64,000 bases of DNA from NCBI GenBank assembly GCA_944322095.1, contig CALUNU010000001.1:1-64000 (forward strand). Reading direction: 5' to 3'. Of the stretch, positions 1 to 7,832 are shown one piece after another (position 1 is the first letter of the stretch; every line of letters begins with the position of its first letter). A program made the position numbers and the translations under genes. Below the pieces are notes generated by a model. It searched no databases and was not told the DNA's origin. It saw only the letters and a list, made by a program, of their open reading frames with translations. Origin of the DNA: an uncultured Alloprevotella sp. (lineage in GTDB: Bacteria; Bacteroidota; Bacteroidia; Bacteroidales; Bacteroidaceae).

Positions 1-170
1 TCCATGGCTCGTCCGAGCCGCATCCTGCTTTGGTGAAACAAAAGTAGCGAAAGGCGAGAGGGGAGCCAAGGGAAAACCCCGTTTTTCCATGGCTCGTCCG
101 AGCCGCATCCTGCTTTGGTGAAACAAAAGTAGCGAAAGGCGAGAGGGGAGCCAAGGGAAAACATCGATTT
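1..170. repeat. Tandem direct repeat, two 85-bp units
   Basis: Two copies of the same sequence start at 1 and 86. The first 77 bases are identical in both units; the last eight or so differ. Each unit begins with a short palindrome, GGCTCG-TC-CGAGCC, at 6-19 and 91-104. The window opens exactly on a unit boundary, so the array may continue upstream. No convincing gene lies in it. It resembles dispersed intergenic repeats of Bacteroidales genomes, but that is from memory and not tested. Confidence 0.85.
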
Positions 171-201
171 TCAGCGTAGATTTCGTGACCAGACCGTCGG
201 C

Positions 202-771
202 TCATCCGTCGAGCAGATCGTCCGTGGCGGGCAGGTCGGTGGCGTCCAGCGGGCGGGCGCGCCCCACCGTGGTGCCGGGGTGCATGCGGCGGCTGCGCTC
301 CATCCAGTAGGCCATGCGGCGCCGCATGTTGAAAACGCGCTCCATCTCGAAGCGCATTTTGCGGCCGCCCGGGTTGCTCTCTGTCCAATAGTCGGCAAAG
401 CGCTTCGCTTCGCTTTCGTCCATACCGCAGGCGGGAGCCGCCAGGTGGACCTCCTGCGTAAATTTTTCGCGGCGCTGGGCAATCTGCGTTTGGGCCGGGC
501 TTTTCGCCTTCGGGCTCTTGGCCGTGGCACACTGCTGCGCGGCCTCACCGGCGGTCGGGCGTGGGGCATGCGTGCTTTCGTCCCTGGTGCTGCGTTGCGC
601 GGCAGGCGCCAGCGCGTCGGCCAGCGCCAGCAGCAAGGAGCGCAGCGCGGCAGCGCTTTCGGGACGGGCGGCTGCAGCGGCCAGCAGGCGGGCGATGCGG
701 TCGGTTTCGAAGCCCGGCAAAAACAGCGCTGCCGGCGCGGTGGCTTTTGTGGATGAAGTTTTTGTTTTCAT
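202..771 (-). CDS. Hypothetical protein, possible DUF7833-like C-terminal region
   Basis: This is a 189-residue protein of unknown function. The first 90 residues are Ala/Pro/Ser-rich and look disordered. The second half, about residues 100-165, is a charged helical segment with the pattern FADYWTESNPGGRKMRFEME. That pattern resembles a small domain (DUF7833 as I recall it) found in Bacteroidales phage and plasmid replication-associated proteins. No replication catalytic motif is present, so no function is assigned. No clear Shine-Dalgarno sequence precedes the ATG. The gene is flanked by the tandem repeat at 1-170 and a 540-bp gene-poor stretch, so it may be a remnant of a mobile element; this is inference. 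Confidence 0.6.
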   Translation of the reverse strand: MKTKTSSTKATAPAALFLPGFETDRIARLLAAAAARPESAAALRSLLLALADALAPAAQRSTRDESTHAPRPTAGEAAQQCATAKSPKAKSPAQTQIAQRREKFTQEVHLAAPACGMDESEAKRFADYWTESNPGGRKMRFEMERVFNMRRRMAYWMERSRRMHPGTTVGRARPLDATDLPATDDLLDG

Positions 772-1220
772 GGTTGGTAGGGTTGGGTGTTGCAGGCTGG
801 GGCGGGAGGGCGAACCGGCGGGGCACTCTCACGCGCGCGGGCGCGCGCTTTTCCCGCTTTTTGGCCCTTACGGGGTTGATATGCTTGATGTTACGAAGGA
901 GGTTTTCACGTTGCTCGAATTTTTTAATTTCGCCCTAAAAAATATTTATTCTCGTTTGGGGAGATAATAGGGGTATTTTTTTCTTTTGCTTCTTTTCTTT
1001 TTTTCAGGGGGAAGAAGAGGGGTTTGCTAAAATTTTCGAGTTGCGTCTCTCGCGTTGCGCATGCCTGCGCGCATCGTCGTGCGCCTACGGCGTGCCTGTG
1101 CGTGTCACGGCGGGCCGACGCCCCCGCCGCCGGGAGCGGGTTTTCGCTCGTCGTAGTCTTAAAAATCCTTGTTTTCTGAATTATTGGGGACGGTTTATGG
1201 CGCATTTTTGACGAAATTAG
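772..1220. other. Gene-poor intergenic stretch
   Basis: No convincing coding sequence is present on either strand. The stretch contains a T/C-rich tract at about 973-1005 and a GC-rich segment at about 1040-1135. A promoter-like element for the next gene begins right after it. I see no RNA gene. Confidence 0.5.
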
Positions 1221-1228
1221 TAACTTTG
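1221..1228 (+). promoter_or_regulatory. Promoter -7 element of the HTH gene
   Basis: TAACTTTG matches the Bacteroidetes -7 consensus TAnnTTTG. No clear -33 TTTG sits at the expected distance. Confidence 0.5.
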
Positions 1229-1312
1229 CAGTTGCAAATTTAATCACTCGTGCCAGGTTGACCAAAATTTTAAGCAAGAAAATACACTGTCGCCGGCATG
1301 GGGAAACCGTCA

Positions 1313-1792
1313 ATGATGAACACAAAAGAACGGTTGCTTTATTATCTCGACAAAAAGGGAGTGAACAAATCGGCCTTTTTCAAGGGCGTCGGCCTTTCGC
1401 GCACAAACTTTACAGGTACAAATCTCACCAAATCGCTTTCGAGCGACGCGCTGGTAAAGGTGCTCACCCATTGCCCCGACCTGTCGGCCGAGTGGCTCAT
1501 GCGCGGCGAGGGCGGCATGTTGCGCCAGCCGCTCTCAACGGTTCAGCTCCGAAGCGTTCTCAGGCCGCGTGCACGCGTGAAGGGCGAAAAGCTCAAGGGC
1601 GCCTCATCGGGCCTGACCAAAGCCGTGATCAAGGCCGCCCAGGCGGCGGCTGTGAACGCGGCCGGCGTGACGACGGTGTCGCTCCCGTTGCGCAACAAGC
1701 ACCTGCGCCGCGAGGCGGCCGTGCGCAACGAACTGGCCGAGATTGCGCAGCGCCTGAACGAGCTGCTTGCCGGCTTGGAAAACAGCCGCTGA
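1313..1792 (+). CDS. Small HTH-type transcriptional regulator
   Basis: This 159-residue protein has an N-terminal region of about 65 residues that reads as a phage-repressor-like (CI/XRE type) helix-turn-helix: 'KERLLYYLDKKGVNKSAFFK', then a recognition-helix-like segment and 'SAEWLMRGEG', a phrase typical of this family in Bacteroidales. The rest is Ala/Arg/Lys-rich with a possible C-terminal helix. There is no LexA/CI-type peptidase domain. The start at 1313 is chosen because the family similarity begins there; in-frame ATGs also exist at 1298 and 1316. The gene sits just upstream of the RNase P RNA gene. Its target is unknown, and a DNA-binding role is inferred from the fold only. Confidence 0.7.
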   Translation: MMNTKERLLYYLDKKGVNKSAFFKGVGLSRTNFTGTNLTKSLSSDALVKVLTHCPDLSAEWLMRGEGGMLRQPLSTVQLRSVLRPRARVKGEKLKGASSGLTKAVIKAAQAAAVNAAGVTTVSLPLRNKHLRREAAVRNELAEIAQRLNELLAGLENSR

Positions 1793-1808
1793 GCGCCACG
1801 CCCCCGGG

Positions 1809-1839
1809 GCCGTGCGCTGCTCCCGGCCGCACGGCGTTT
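1809..1839 (+). terminator. Hairpin after the HTH gene
   Basis: An 8-bp GC stem (GCCGTGCG at 1809-1816 with CGCACGGC at 1828-1835) is followed by GTTTC. The T tract is weak, so termination is only possible. Confidence 0.35.
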
Positions 1840-1882
1840 CCTGCCGCGCGAGAGCGGCAGGCCGCCGTCTGCACCCCCTTGC

Positions 1883-1927
1883 AGGCGCCGGCACCGGCGG
1901 CACCGGCGGGCTTCGACGCCTTTTTTT
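1883..1927 (+). terminator. GC-rich hairpin with T tract upstream of rnpB
   Basis: A GC-rich segment with AGGCG/CGCCT ends runs into a run of seven or more Ts just before the rnpB promoter region. It probably insulates rnpB from the upstream gene. Confidence 0.4.
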
Positions 1928-1960
1928 GCCGATGAGGCGCGGCAGTCGGCGTTTTTTTCG

Positions 1961-1968
1961 TACCTTCG
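1961..1968 (+). promoter_or_regulatory. Promoter -7 element of rnpB
   Basis: TACCTTCG is one base from the TAnnTTTG consensus and lies about 7 bases before the predicted RNA 5' end. Confidence 0.5.
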
Positions 1969-1974
1969 CCTTTC

Positions 1975-2372
1975 AAAGGGAGGCAGCCGGACGGCCTGCC
2001 GCGTGCGCTCCGCGCGAGCGGTGGCGCAGGAGGAAAGTCCGGGCAGCACAGGGCAACCCGCTTCTTAACGGGAAGGGGCCCGCGAGGGTCGGGTAGTGCA
2101 GAAGAAAACAACCGCCCCGCCACCAGGCGAGGTAAGGGTGAGAAGGTGGGGTAAGAGCCCACCGGCCGCATGGCGACATGCGGGCCGTGCACCCCGGGTG
2201 CTGAAAGTTCGTGTAAACCGGCGACAGAGGGTGGCCCGTCCGAGTTGTCAGCAGGCATGCGCCGGAGGGTGGAACGATAGAGCCACGGCGGCAACGTCGG
2301 GCCTGGATAAATGGCAGGCACGCCGCTCAGGCGGCGCACAGAACCCGGCTTACAGGCCGGCTGCTTCCCTTT
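1975..2372 (+). ncRNA. rnpB: RNase P RNA (catalytic subunit), class A
   Basis: This is the catalytic RNA that removes 5' leaders from tRNA precursors, working with the protein RnpA. The hallmark GAGGAAAGTCCGGGC is present near 2029, and the conserved 3' block ACAGAACCCGGCTTA near 2339. The ends pair as helix P1: GGGAGGCAGCCGG at the start with CCGGCTGCTTCCC at the end. The length, about 398 nt, is normal for class A. A short T-rich tract follows at 2371-2379. Exact ends are estimated from P1. Confidence 0.95.
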
Positions 2373-2472
2373 CTTTTTTCGAAAAACCGCATGCGCTCCT
2401 TTCCCGGCGCTGCCTGTGCAGGCGGGGCGGGAGCGGGCCGGAAGGCCCGGTGCATGCCAAACGATAGGAGCT

Positions 2473-3546
2473 ATGAAAAGAACATGTGTTTCCGTAATGC
2501 TTTTGTTGCCGCTCGCGGCTGCGTGCGGCGGAGCGTCGGGGAGCGCCGTGCAGATGGCGGCCTCCGTAGTGGCCGATGCGGCCCATGCCGCCGAGGGCGA
2601 CGTGGTGCGCAGCGGGCGGCTTTCGTCGTTTTCGTCCGTTGAGCTCGACGCACCGGTCGATATGAGCTACACGACGGCCGCCGGCGGGGCCCGCTACGAG
2701 ATGCGCGGCTCGGCCGCGCTGGCCGAACGCATCACCGTGGAGGTGGAGAACGGCCGCCTCTGCGTGCGGATGAAGGGAAAGCAGTGGAACCTGCGGCGGG
2801 GCGAACACCTCACCATCAGCGTGAGCGGTCCGGCCCTTTCGGCCGTGAAGCTCAGCAGCACGGGCAGCCTCATGGCCGACGCCATCACAGCCCGCGGCGA
2901 CGCCCGCGTTGAGCTCGACGGCACGGGCTCGCTCAGCGTGGAGCGGGTGAAGGCCGGCGGCGCCCTGCAAGCCCAGCTGAGCGGCACGGGCGATCTGAGC
3001 ATGGGCAGCATCGACGTGGACGGCCGGGCGGAGCTTTCGCTCGACGGCACGGGTAACGTGCGCACGGGCGCCGTGCGGGCTGCCGCTGGTTCGCTCTGGG
3101 AGCTCTCGGGCACGGGCGAGGTGTGGGCCGATGCCATCGCCGGCGGCCGCTGCACGGTGACGCTCGACGGTACGGGCAGCATGGCCATCGACGCGCTGAC
3201 GGTGCAGGAGGCGAGCCTCGCGCTCTCGGGCACGGGAGGGCTGGCAGCAACGGGCATCGACGTGGAGCGCCTTGACGTGGAGCAGACGGGCACGGGCAGC
3301 ACGCAGCTGAAAGGCCGTGCCGGCAGCTTGGCGCTGAGGGCCGACGGGCAAGGCGGCGTGGACGCCGTTGGGCTCACGGCCGGACGGGCTGACGTCAGGG
3401 CCGGCGGATTTAGCCACGTGGGCTGCCATGCCACGGAAACGCTCACCGTCGATGTGAGCGACTATGCACAGGTGCGCTACAAGGGCCATCCGGCCGTGAC
3501 CGACCGCTCGGCCCGCCGCAAGGAGTATTTGCAGCACATCGACTGA
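2473..3546 (+). CDS. GIN-domain (DUF2807) lipoprotein
   Basis: This is a 357-residue protein with a lipoprotein signal peptide; the lipobox ends LAAAC with Cys at about residue 16. The mature part is a head GIN domain (putative auto-transporter adhesin, DUF2807), a right-handed beta-helix fold. It carries many regularly spaced turns of the type LDGTGS or LSGTGD between about residues 110 and 290. Most DUF2807 proteins I know are shorter, so this one looks extended by extra coils. The start is set by AGGAG at 2466-2470, six bases uphill of ATG. Function is unknown; surface or periplasmic localisation is inferred from the lipobox. It follows rnpB with 100 bp between. Confidence 0.85.
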   Translation: MKRTCVSVMLLLPLAAACGGASGSAVQMAASVVADAAHAAEGDVVRSGRLSSFSSVELDAPVDMSYTTAAGGARYEMRGSAALAERITVEVENGRLCVRMKGKQWNLRRGEHLTISVSGPALSAVKLSSTGSLMADAITARGDARVELDGTGSLSVERVKAGGALQAQLSGTGDLSMGSIDVDGRAELSLDGTGNVRTGAVRAAAGSLWELSGTGEVWADAIAGGRCTVTLDGTGSMAIDALTVQEASLALSGTGGLAATGIDVERLDVEQTGTGSTQLKGRAGSLALRADGQGGVDAVGLTAGRADVRAGGFSHVGCHATETLTVDVSDYAQVRYKGHPAVTDRSARRKEYLQHID

Positions 3547-3597
3547 GGCCCGGCGCCGCAGCAAGCCGCCAGCGGGCGGCAGGTGGCGCGGATGCAG

Positions 3598-3630
3598 AAA
3601 AAACGAGAGGGGTGCCGTGGGGCGCCCCTC
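3598..3630 (-). terminator. Terminator of the minus-strand repeat-protein gene
   Basis: A 10-bp stem (3607-3616 with 3621-3630) has a 4-nt loop. On the minus strand it is followed by six Ts (3598-3603). It lies between two convergent genes and fits the minus-strand gene best. Confidence 0.75.
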
Positions 3631-3719
3631 GTGTGTTGATGCTCGGGTTGTGGCCAATGGATGCCGGGCCTTTGCTTGGGCGCCCGGGCGCTTGCACGAA
3701 GCCCGTTGCTGCGCAGGCG

Positions 3720-4808
3720 TCAGCGCCCGGAGCGGTGGCCCGCCGCGCGGGATGAGCTCTGCCGGCTGTGGCCTGTGGTTGCGCGGTTGCCGCTGTGGCG
3801 GCTGCGGTCTGTGCCCCGGCGCACCGACGGCCCGCTGTTGCGAGCGGGGCGGTTGACGACGCGCAGGTTGCCGTTGGGCCGCTGGCTCGGCCGCGTTTCG
3901 GTCTGGCGGTTGCGCCAGTCGATGTTTCCGGGCCGCAGAGGTCTCGTTACGTTGCCGCCGTTGTTGCCACCGGGCCGCGAAGGCCGCGCCACGTTACCGC
4001 CGCTGTTGCCACCGGGCCGCGATGGGCGCGCCACGTTGCCGCCGCTGTTGCCTCCGGGCCGCGATGGGCGCGTCACGTTGCCGCCGCTGTTGCCTCCGGG
4101 CCGCGATGGGCGCGTCACGTTGCCACCGTTACCTCCACCGGGCCGCGAAGGACGGTGGACATCGCCGCCGGGCCGACGCCACGGCAGGTCGTCGCGGTCG
4201 CCACCACCGCCGGGTCGCGGCGGGCGCGTGCCGGGACGGCCGTCGGGGCGGTGGGGCCGTCCTGCGGGTGGCATGGGCGGCAGGTCGTGGCCCGGGCGCA
4301 GGCCGGGACGTCCGTGGAAGTCGTGACGCATGCCGGGACGGCGCGGCGGCCGCCAGCCGCGGTAGGGGCTCGGGTCGCTATGGCCGCGCCGCCACCAGGT
4401 GTGTCCGTGATAGCTCACGTAGACCGTGGGCCGCGGAAAGTAGAAGAAATCGACGCGGTAGCGCGCAAGGATGGGGAAGTACCAGGCCGACGTGACCCAT
4501 CGCACGGGGCGGAAGAAATAGTCGAGCGTGGTGAAGAGCTCATACTGCCAGTCGAGCAGGACGCAGCGCAGGTCGGCGTTGCGATAGGTCCAGTAGGGCC
4601 CGAGGCAGTCGGAAGCCGTCTGGATGCTCAGCAGATAGTCGAGATTGATCTGGTAAGCCCGGTCGTATTGTTCCTGCGTGAGGTTCAGCTCGTAAGCCAT
4701 TTTGTCCGTGAGGTACCAGGCGCGGTCGCGCGCCTCTTCGTAGCTCATGGCGCCGGCCGGCAGCAGGGCCGCCACGGCCAGCAGGAGGGAGAGCAACAGT
4801 CGTTTCAT
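3720..4808 (-). CDS. Secreted protein with Arg/Pro/Gly/Asn tandem repeats
   Basis: This 362-residue protein has a clear signal peptide (MKRLLLSLLLAVAALLPAGA). Residues 22-140 form a conserved-looking globular domain rich in Tyr, Trp and Phe, beginning with a helix 'LNLTQEQYDRAYQINLDYLL'; the LTxEQ phrase loosely recalls Spy/CpxP-type periplasmic proteins. Residues 140-218 are Arg/Pro/Gly-rich. Residues 219-288 are five 14-residue repeats of the pattern RPSRPGGNSGGNVT, followed by a basic low-complexity tail. I recognise the N-terminal domain only as a Bacteroidales hypothetical. The start at 4808 is preferred to an upstream in-frame start because it begins the signal peptide. Function is unknown. 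Confidence 0.75.
   Translation of the reverse strand: MKRLLLSLLLAVAALLPAGAMSYEEARDRAWYLTDKMAYELNLTQEQYDRAYQINLDYLLSIQTASDCLGPYWTYRNADLRCVLLDWQYELFTTLDYFFRPVRWVTSAWYFPILARYRVDFFYFPRPTVYVSYHGHTWWRRGHSDPSPYRGWRPPRRPGMRHDFHGRPGLRPGHDLPPMPPAGRPHRPDGRPGTRPPRPGGGGDRDDLPWRRPGGDVHRPSRPGGGNGGNVTRPSRPGGNSGGNVTRPSRPGGNSGGNVARPSRPGGNSGGNVARPSRPGGNNGGNVTRPLRPGNIDWRNRQTETRPSQRPNGNLRVVNRPARNSGPSVRRGTDRSRHSGNRATTGHSRQSSSRAAGHRSGR
3927..4154. repeat. 42-bp in-frame coding repeats, five units
   Basis: Five consecutive 42-bp units plus a partial sixth encode the 14-residue repeats of the secreted protein. Units differ by a few bases, which at protein level gives NVT/NVA and NSGG/NNGG/GNGG variants. Copy number probably varies between strains by slippage; this is inference. 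Confidence 0.9.
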
Positions 4809-5055
4809 CTCTTCAGGTTTTGGCCCCGCCGCCGGGGGCGGAGAGGAGGTTGTCAGGGCAAATATCGGCAATTCTCTGTGAACAGCCCCCGTTTTCCGGC
4901 TGCAAAATGGCGTGAGCCAACTTTTTTAAGGGAAAACGGCCGGTTGTTTAACATTCGTGCCGCCCCCGCCGGGTGGCAGGCGGGCCCCGTGCCTCCGGCA
5001 GGCATCTCCGACTGTTAAAGGCCCGTGCCGGGGCGTCTGTATCGGATTTTAATTG

Positions 5056-5063
5056 TAAATTTG
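5056..5063 (+). promoter_or_regulatory. Promoter -7 element of the nfn gene
   Basis: TAAATTTG matches TAnnTTTG and lies 31 bases before the start codon. Confidence 0.6.
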
Positions 5064-5094
5064 TCCGATAAATCAAACCATTGAAAACGAAGCA

Positions 5095-7368
5095 ATGAAC
5101 CGTATAGTCAGCAAGGAACAGTTTTCGGAAAGAGTGTTTAAGCTGGAAGTGGAGGCACCGCTCATCGCCAAGGCGCGGCGTGCGGGCCACTTTGTCATCG
5201 TACGCACCGACGCCCACGGGGAGCGCGTGCCCCTGACCATCGCTGCCGCCGACCCCGTGCGCGGCACCATCACGCTGGTGGTGCAGGCCGTGGGCCTGTC
5301 GTCGACGAAGCTCTGCCGCATGGAGCCGGGCGACGAGCTGGCCGACGTGGTGGGCCCGCTGGGCAAGGCCACGCATATCGAGCGTTTCGGCACGGTGGTG
5401 TGTGCCGGCGGCGGCGTGGGCGTGGCTCCGATGCTGCCCATCGTCGAGGCGCTCAAAGCGGCCGGCAACCGCGTCGTCACCGTGCTGGCGGGACGAACGA
5501 AGGAACTCATCATCCTTGAAAAGGAAATGCGTGCTGCTTCGGACGAAGTGATTGTGATGACCGACGACGGCTCGTATGGGCGCAAGGGCCTTGTGACGGA
5601 AGGCGTTGAAGAGGTGCTGAAACGCGAAAAGGTGGACAAATGCTTTGCCATCGGGCCGGCCGTGATGATGAAGTTCGTGTGTGTGCTGACGAAAAAATAT
5701 GGCATCCCCACCGACGTGTCGCTCAACACCATCATGGTGGACGGCACGGGCATGTGCGGCGCCTGCCGCGTCACCGTGGGCGGACAGACAAAGTTTGTCT
5801 GCGTGGACGGCCCGGAGTTTGACGGCCACGCGGTCGACTTCGACGAGATGTTGCGCCGCATGGGGGCTTTCAAAGCCGAGGAAAAGGAAGAAATGGAGCG
5901 CTACGTCCATGCCGCCGCCGAGGGGCCGGGCCGCGATGCCGACTGGCGCAAGGAGCTGCGCAGCCGTATGAAGCCGAAAGAACGCATGGCCATCGAACGC
6001 GTGGAGATGACGGAACTGGCACCCGACTATCGCGCCCGCCACTTGAAGGAAGAGGTGAACCGCGGACTGACGGCCGCACAGGCGCAGCAGGAGGCACGCC
6101 GCTGCCTCGACTGTGCCAACCCCGGCTGCGTGCAGGGCTGCCCCGTGGGCATCGACATCCCCCGCTTCGTAAAGCATATCGAAAACGGCGAGTTCCTGGC
6201 CGCCGCCGCCACGATAAAGGAAACGAGTTCGCTGCCGGCTGTGTGCGGCCGCGTCTGCCCGCAGGAAAAGCAGTGTGAGTCGAAATGTATCCACCTGAAA
6301 ACGGGCGGCAAGGCCGTGGCCATCGGCTATCTTGAACGCTTTGCAGCCGATTATGAGCGCGAGCACGGTGGCGGCGCACCCGCCCATGCCGCCGAGCGCA
6401 AGGGCGTGAAGGTGGCCGTGGTGGGCTCGGGCCCCGCTGGCCTCTCGTTTGCGGGCGAAATGGTGCGCCGTGGCTACGACGTGACGGTGTTTGAAGCCCT
6501 GCACGAGATAGGCGGCGTGTTGAAGTATGGCATTCCCGAGTTTCGCCTGCCCAATAAAATTGTCGATTTCGAGATAGACAACCTGGCGCGGGCCGGCGTG
6601 CATTTCGAAAAAGACTGCATCGTGGGCAAGACGCTGGGCGTGGAGAGCCTGGAAGCCGACGGCTATCGGGGCATCTTCGTGGCCTCGGGCGCAGGCCTGC
6701 CCAACTTTATGGGCATTCCCGGCGAAAACTCGATAAACATCATGTCGTCGAACGAATATCTGACGCGCGTAAACCTGATGGACGCTTCGAGCGAGGAGAG
6801 CGACACGCCCGTGCCCTTTGGCCGCCACGTGGCCGTTATCGGCGGCGGCAACACGGCCATGGACTCCGTGCGCACGGCGCTGCGCCTGGGAGCCGAGACG
6901 GCCACCATCGTCTACCGCCGCTCCGAGGCCGAGATGCCCGCCCGTGCCGAGGAGGTGAAGCACGCCCGCGAAGAGGGTGTGCGCTTCCTGACGCTGCATA
7001 ACCCCATTGAGTATAAGGCTGACGAACAGGGACACGTGCGCCAGGTCGTTTTGCAGCGCATGGAGCTGGGCGAACCCGACGCCTCGGGACGCCGGCGCCC
7101 CGTGCCCGTGGAGGGAGCCGTCGAGACGATGGACGTCGACCTGGTCATCGTGAGCGTGGGCGTATCGCCCAACCCGCTCGTGCCCCGCTCCATCGAAGGT
7201 TTGCAGCTGGGACGCAAGGGTACGATTGCCGTAGATGAGGATATGCGCTCGTCTGTTCCCACTATTTTTGCCGGTGGCGACATCGTGCGCGGCGGGGCCA
7301 CCGTCATTCTGGCCATGGGCGACGGCAAGCGCGCGGCCGAGGCTATGGACCGCCAGCTTTCAAAATGA
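5095..7368 (+). CDS. Fused NfnA-NfnB-type NAD(P)H:ferredoxin oxidoreductase / glutamate synthase small-subunit-like protein
   Basis: This is a 757-residue fusion. Residues 1-280 resemble the PyrK/NfnA (sulfide dehydrogenase beta) flavoprotein: ERVPLTIA for FAD at 43-50, GGGVGVAPM for NAD at 105-113, and a [2Fe-2S] site with Asp216, Cys221, Cys224 and Cys236. Residues 290-757 resemble NfnB/GltD: eight cysteines for two [4Fe-4S] clusters (337, 340, 345, 349, 384, 388, 394, 398), VGSGPAGL for FAD at 443-450, and GGGNTAMD for NADPH. The Asp ligand is the NfnA signature, so electron bifurcation between NADH, NADPH and ferredoxin is the favoured role; glutamate synthase or sulfide reductase activity are alternatives. 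In many bacteria the halves are separate genes. It has its own promoter, and no large GltB subunit is nearby. Confidence 0.9.
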   Translation: MNRIVSKEQFSERVFKLEVEAPLIAKARRAGHFVIVRTDAHGERVPLTIAAADPVRGTITLVVQAVGLSSTKLCRMEPGDELADVVGPLGKATHIERFGTVVCAGGGVGVAPMLPIVEALKAAGNRVVTVLAGRTKELIILEKEMRAASDEVIVMTDDGSYGRKGLVTEGVEEVLKREKVDKCFAIGPAVMMKFVCVLTKKYGIPTDVSLNTIMVDGTGMCGACRVTVGGQTKFVCVDGPEFDGHAVDFDEMLRRMGAFKAEEKEEMERYVHAAAEGPGRDADWRKELRSRMKPKERMAIERVEMTELAPDYRARHLKEEVNRGLTAAQAQQEARRCLDCANPGCVQGCPVGIDIPRFVKHIENGEFLAAAATIKETSSLPAVCGRVCPQEKQCESKCIHLKTGGKAVAIGYLERFAADYEREHGGGAPAHAAERKGVKVAVVGSGPAGLSFAGEMVRRGYDVTVFEALHEIGGVLKYGIPEFRLPNKIVDFEIDNLARAGVHFEKDCIVGKTLGVESLEADGYRGIFVASGAGLPNFMGIPGENSINIMSSNEYLTRVNLMDASSEESDTPVPFGRHVAVIGGGNTAMDSVRTALRLGAETATIVYRRSEAEMPARAEEVKHAREEGVRFLTLHNPIEYKADEQGHVRQVVLQRMELGEPDASGRRRPVPVEGAVETMDVDLVIVSVGVSPNPLVPRSIEGLQLGRKGTIAVDEDMRSSVPTIFAGGDIVRGGATVILAMGDGKRAAEAMDRQLSK

Positions 7369-7385
7369 ACAACGACGGGGCGGCG

Positions 7386-7436
7386 GGCCGCACGGCCGTG
7401 AGGGGGACAGAGCTCCGCACCACGGGCCGTGCGGCC
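7386..7436. repeat. Long GC-rich inverted repeat
   Basis: Arms 7386-7400 and 7421-7436 pair over about 15 bp with a single bulge around a 20-nt loop. No T tract follows on either strand. It lies between the nfn gene and the DUF486 gene. It may be a terminator of unusual type or an mRNA-stability element. Confidence 0.7.
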
Positions 7437-7463
7437 TGCGGCGCACCGGTGTGAACGAAGAAG

Positions 7464-7832
7464 ATGAAAGGAGTTTATACGATACTGCTGTTGGTTTGTT
7501 CCAACATATTCATGACCATAGCCTGGTACGGCCATTTGAAACTGCAACAGACGGGCGTGAGCCGCAACTGGCCGCTCTATGCCGTCATCCTGTTTTCGTG
7601 GAGCATCGCGCTCTTCGAATATGCCTGCCAGGTGCCGGCCAACCGCATCGGCATCACCGACAACGGCGGCCCCTTCTCGCTGATACAACTGAAAGTGGTG
7701 CAGGAGGTCGTCTCGCTGATTGTCTTTACGGTGCTGGTGACGCTGTTTTTCAAGAACGAAACGTTCCACTGGAACCACATCGCGGCGTTTGCCTGCCTGG
7801 TGGCCGCGGTCTATTTCGTCTTTGCCAAATGA
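7464..7832 (+). CDS. DUF486 (DMT-superfamily) membrane protein
   Basis: This 122-residue integral membrane protein has four predicted membrane segments (about residues 4-20, 37-53, 75-96 and 103-120). The phrases 'MTIAWYGHLK', 'FEYACQVPANRIG' and 'LKVVQEVVSLIVF' are characteristic of the DUF486 family, a small-multidrug-like half transporter. The length is normal for the family. The substrate is unknown. It overlaps the next gene by four bases (ATGA), so the two are probably translated together. Confidence 0.88.
   Translation: MKGVYTILLLVCSNIFMTIAWYGHLKLQQTGVSRNWPLYAVILFSWSIALFEYACQVPANRIGITDNGGPFSLIQLKVVQEVVSLIVFTVLVTLFFKNETFHWNHIAAFACLVAAVYFVFAK

Noticed and set aside
1..170. CRISPR array
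   Set aside because: Only two 85-bp units, with no short repeats alternating with unique spacers and no cas genes.
924..1325. Minus-strand 133-codon open frame upstream of the HTH gene
   Set aside because: It crosses the promoter and the start of the HTH gene and its translation has no motif or likely start.
3927..4154. CRISPR-like 42-bp periodic repeats
   Set aside because: The units are contiguous, in frame and encode a clean 14-residue repeat inside a signal-peptide protein.
4948..7035. A 695-codon minus-strand open frame
   Set aside because: It is opposite the Nfn-like gene and has no recognisable domains.
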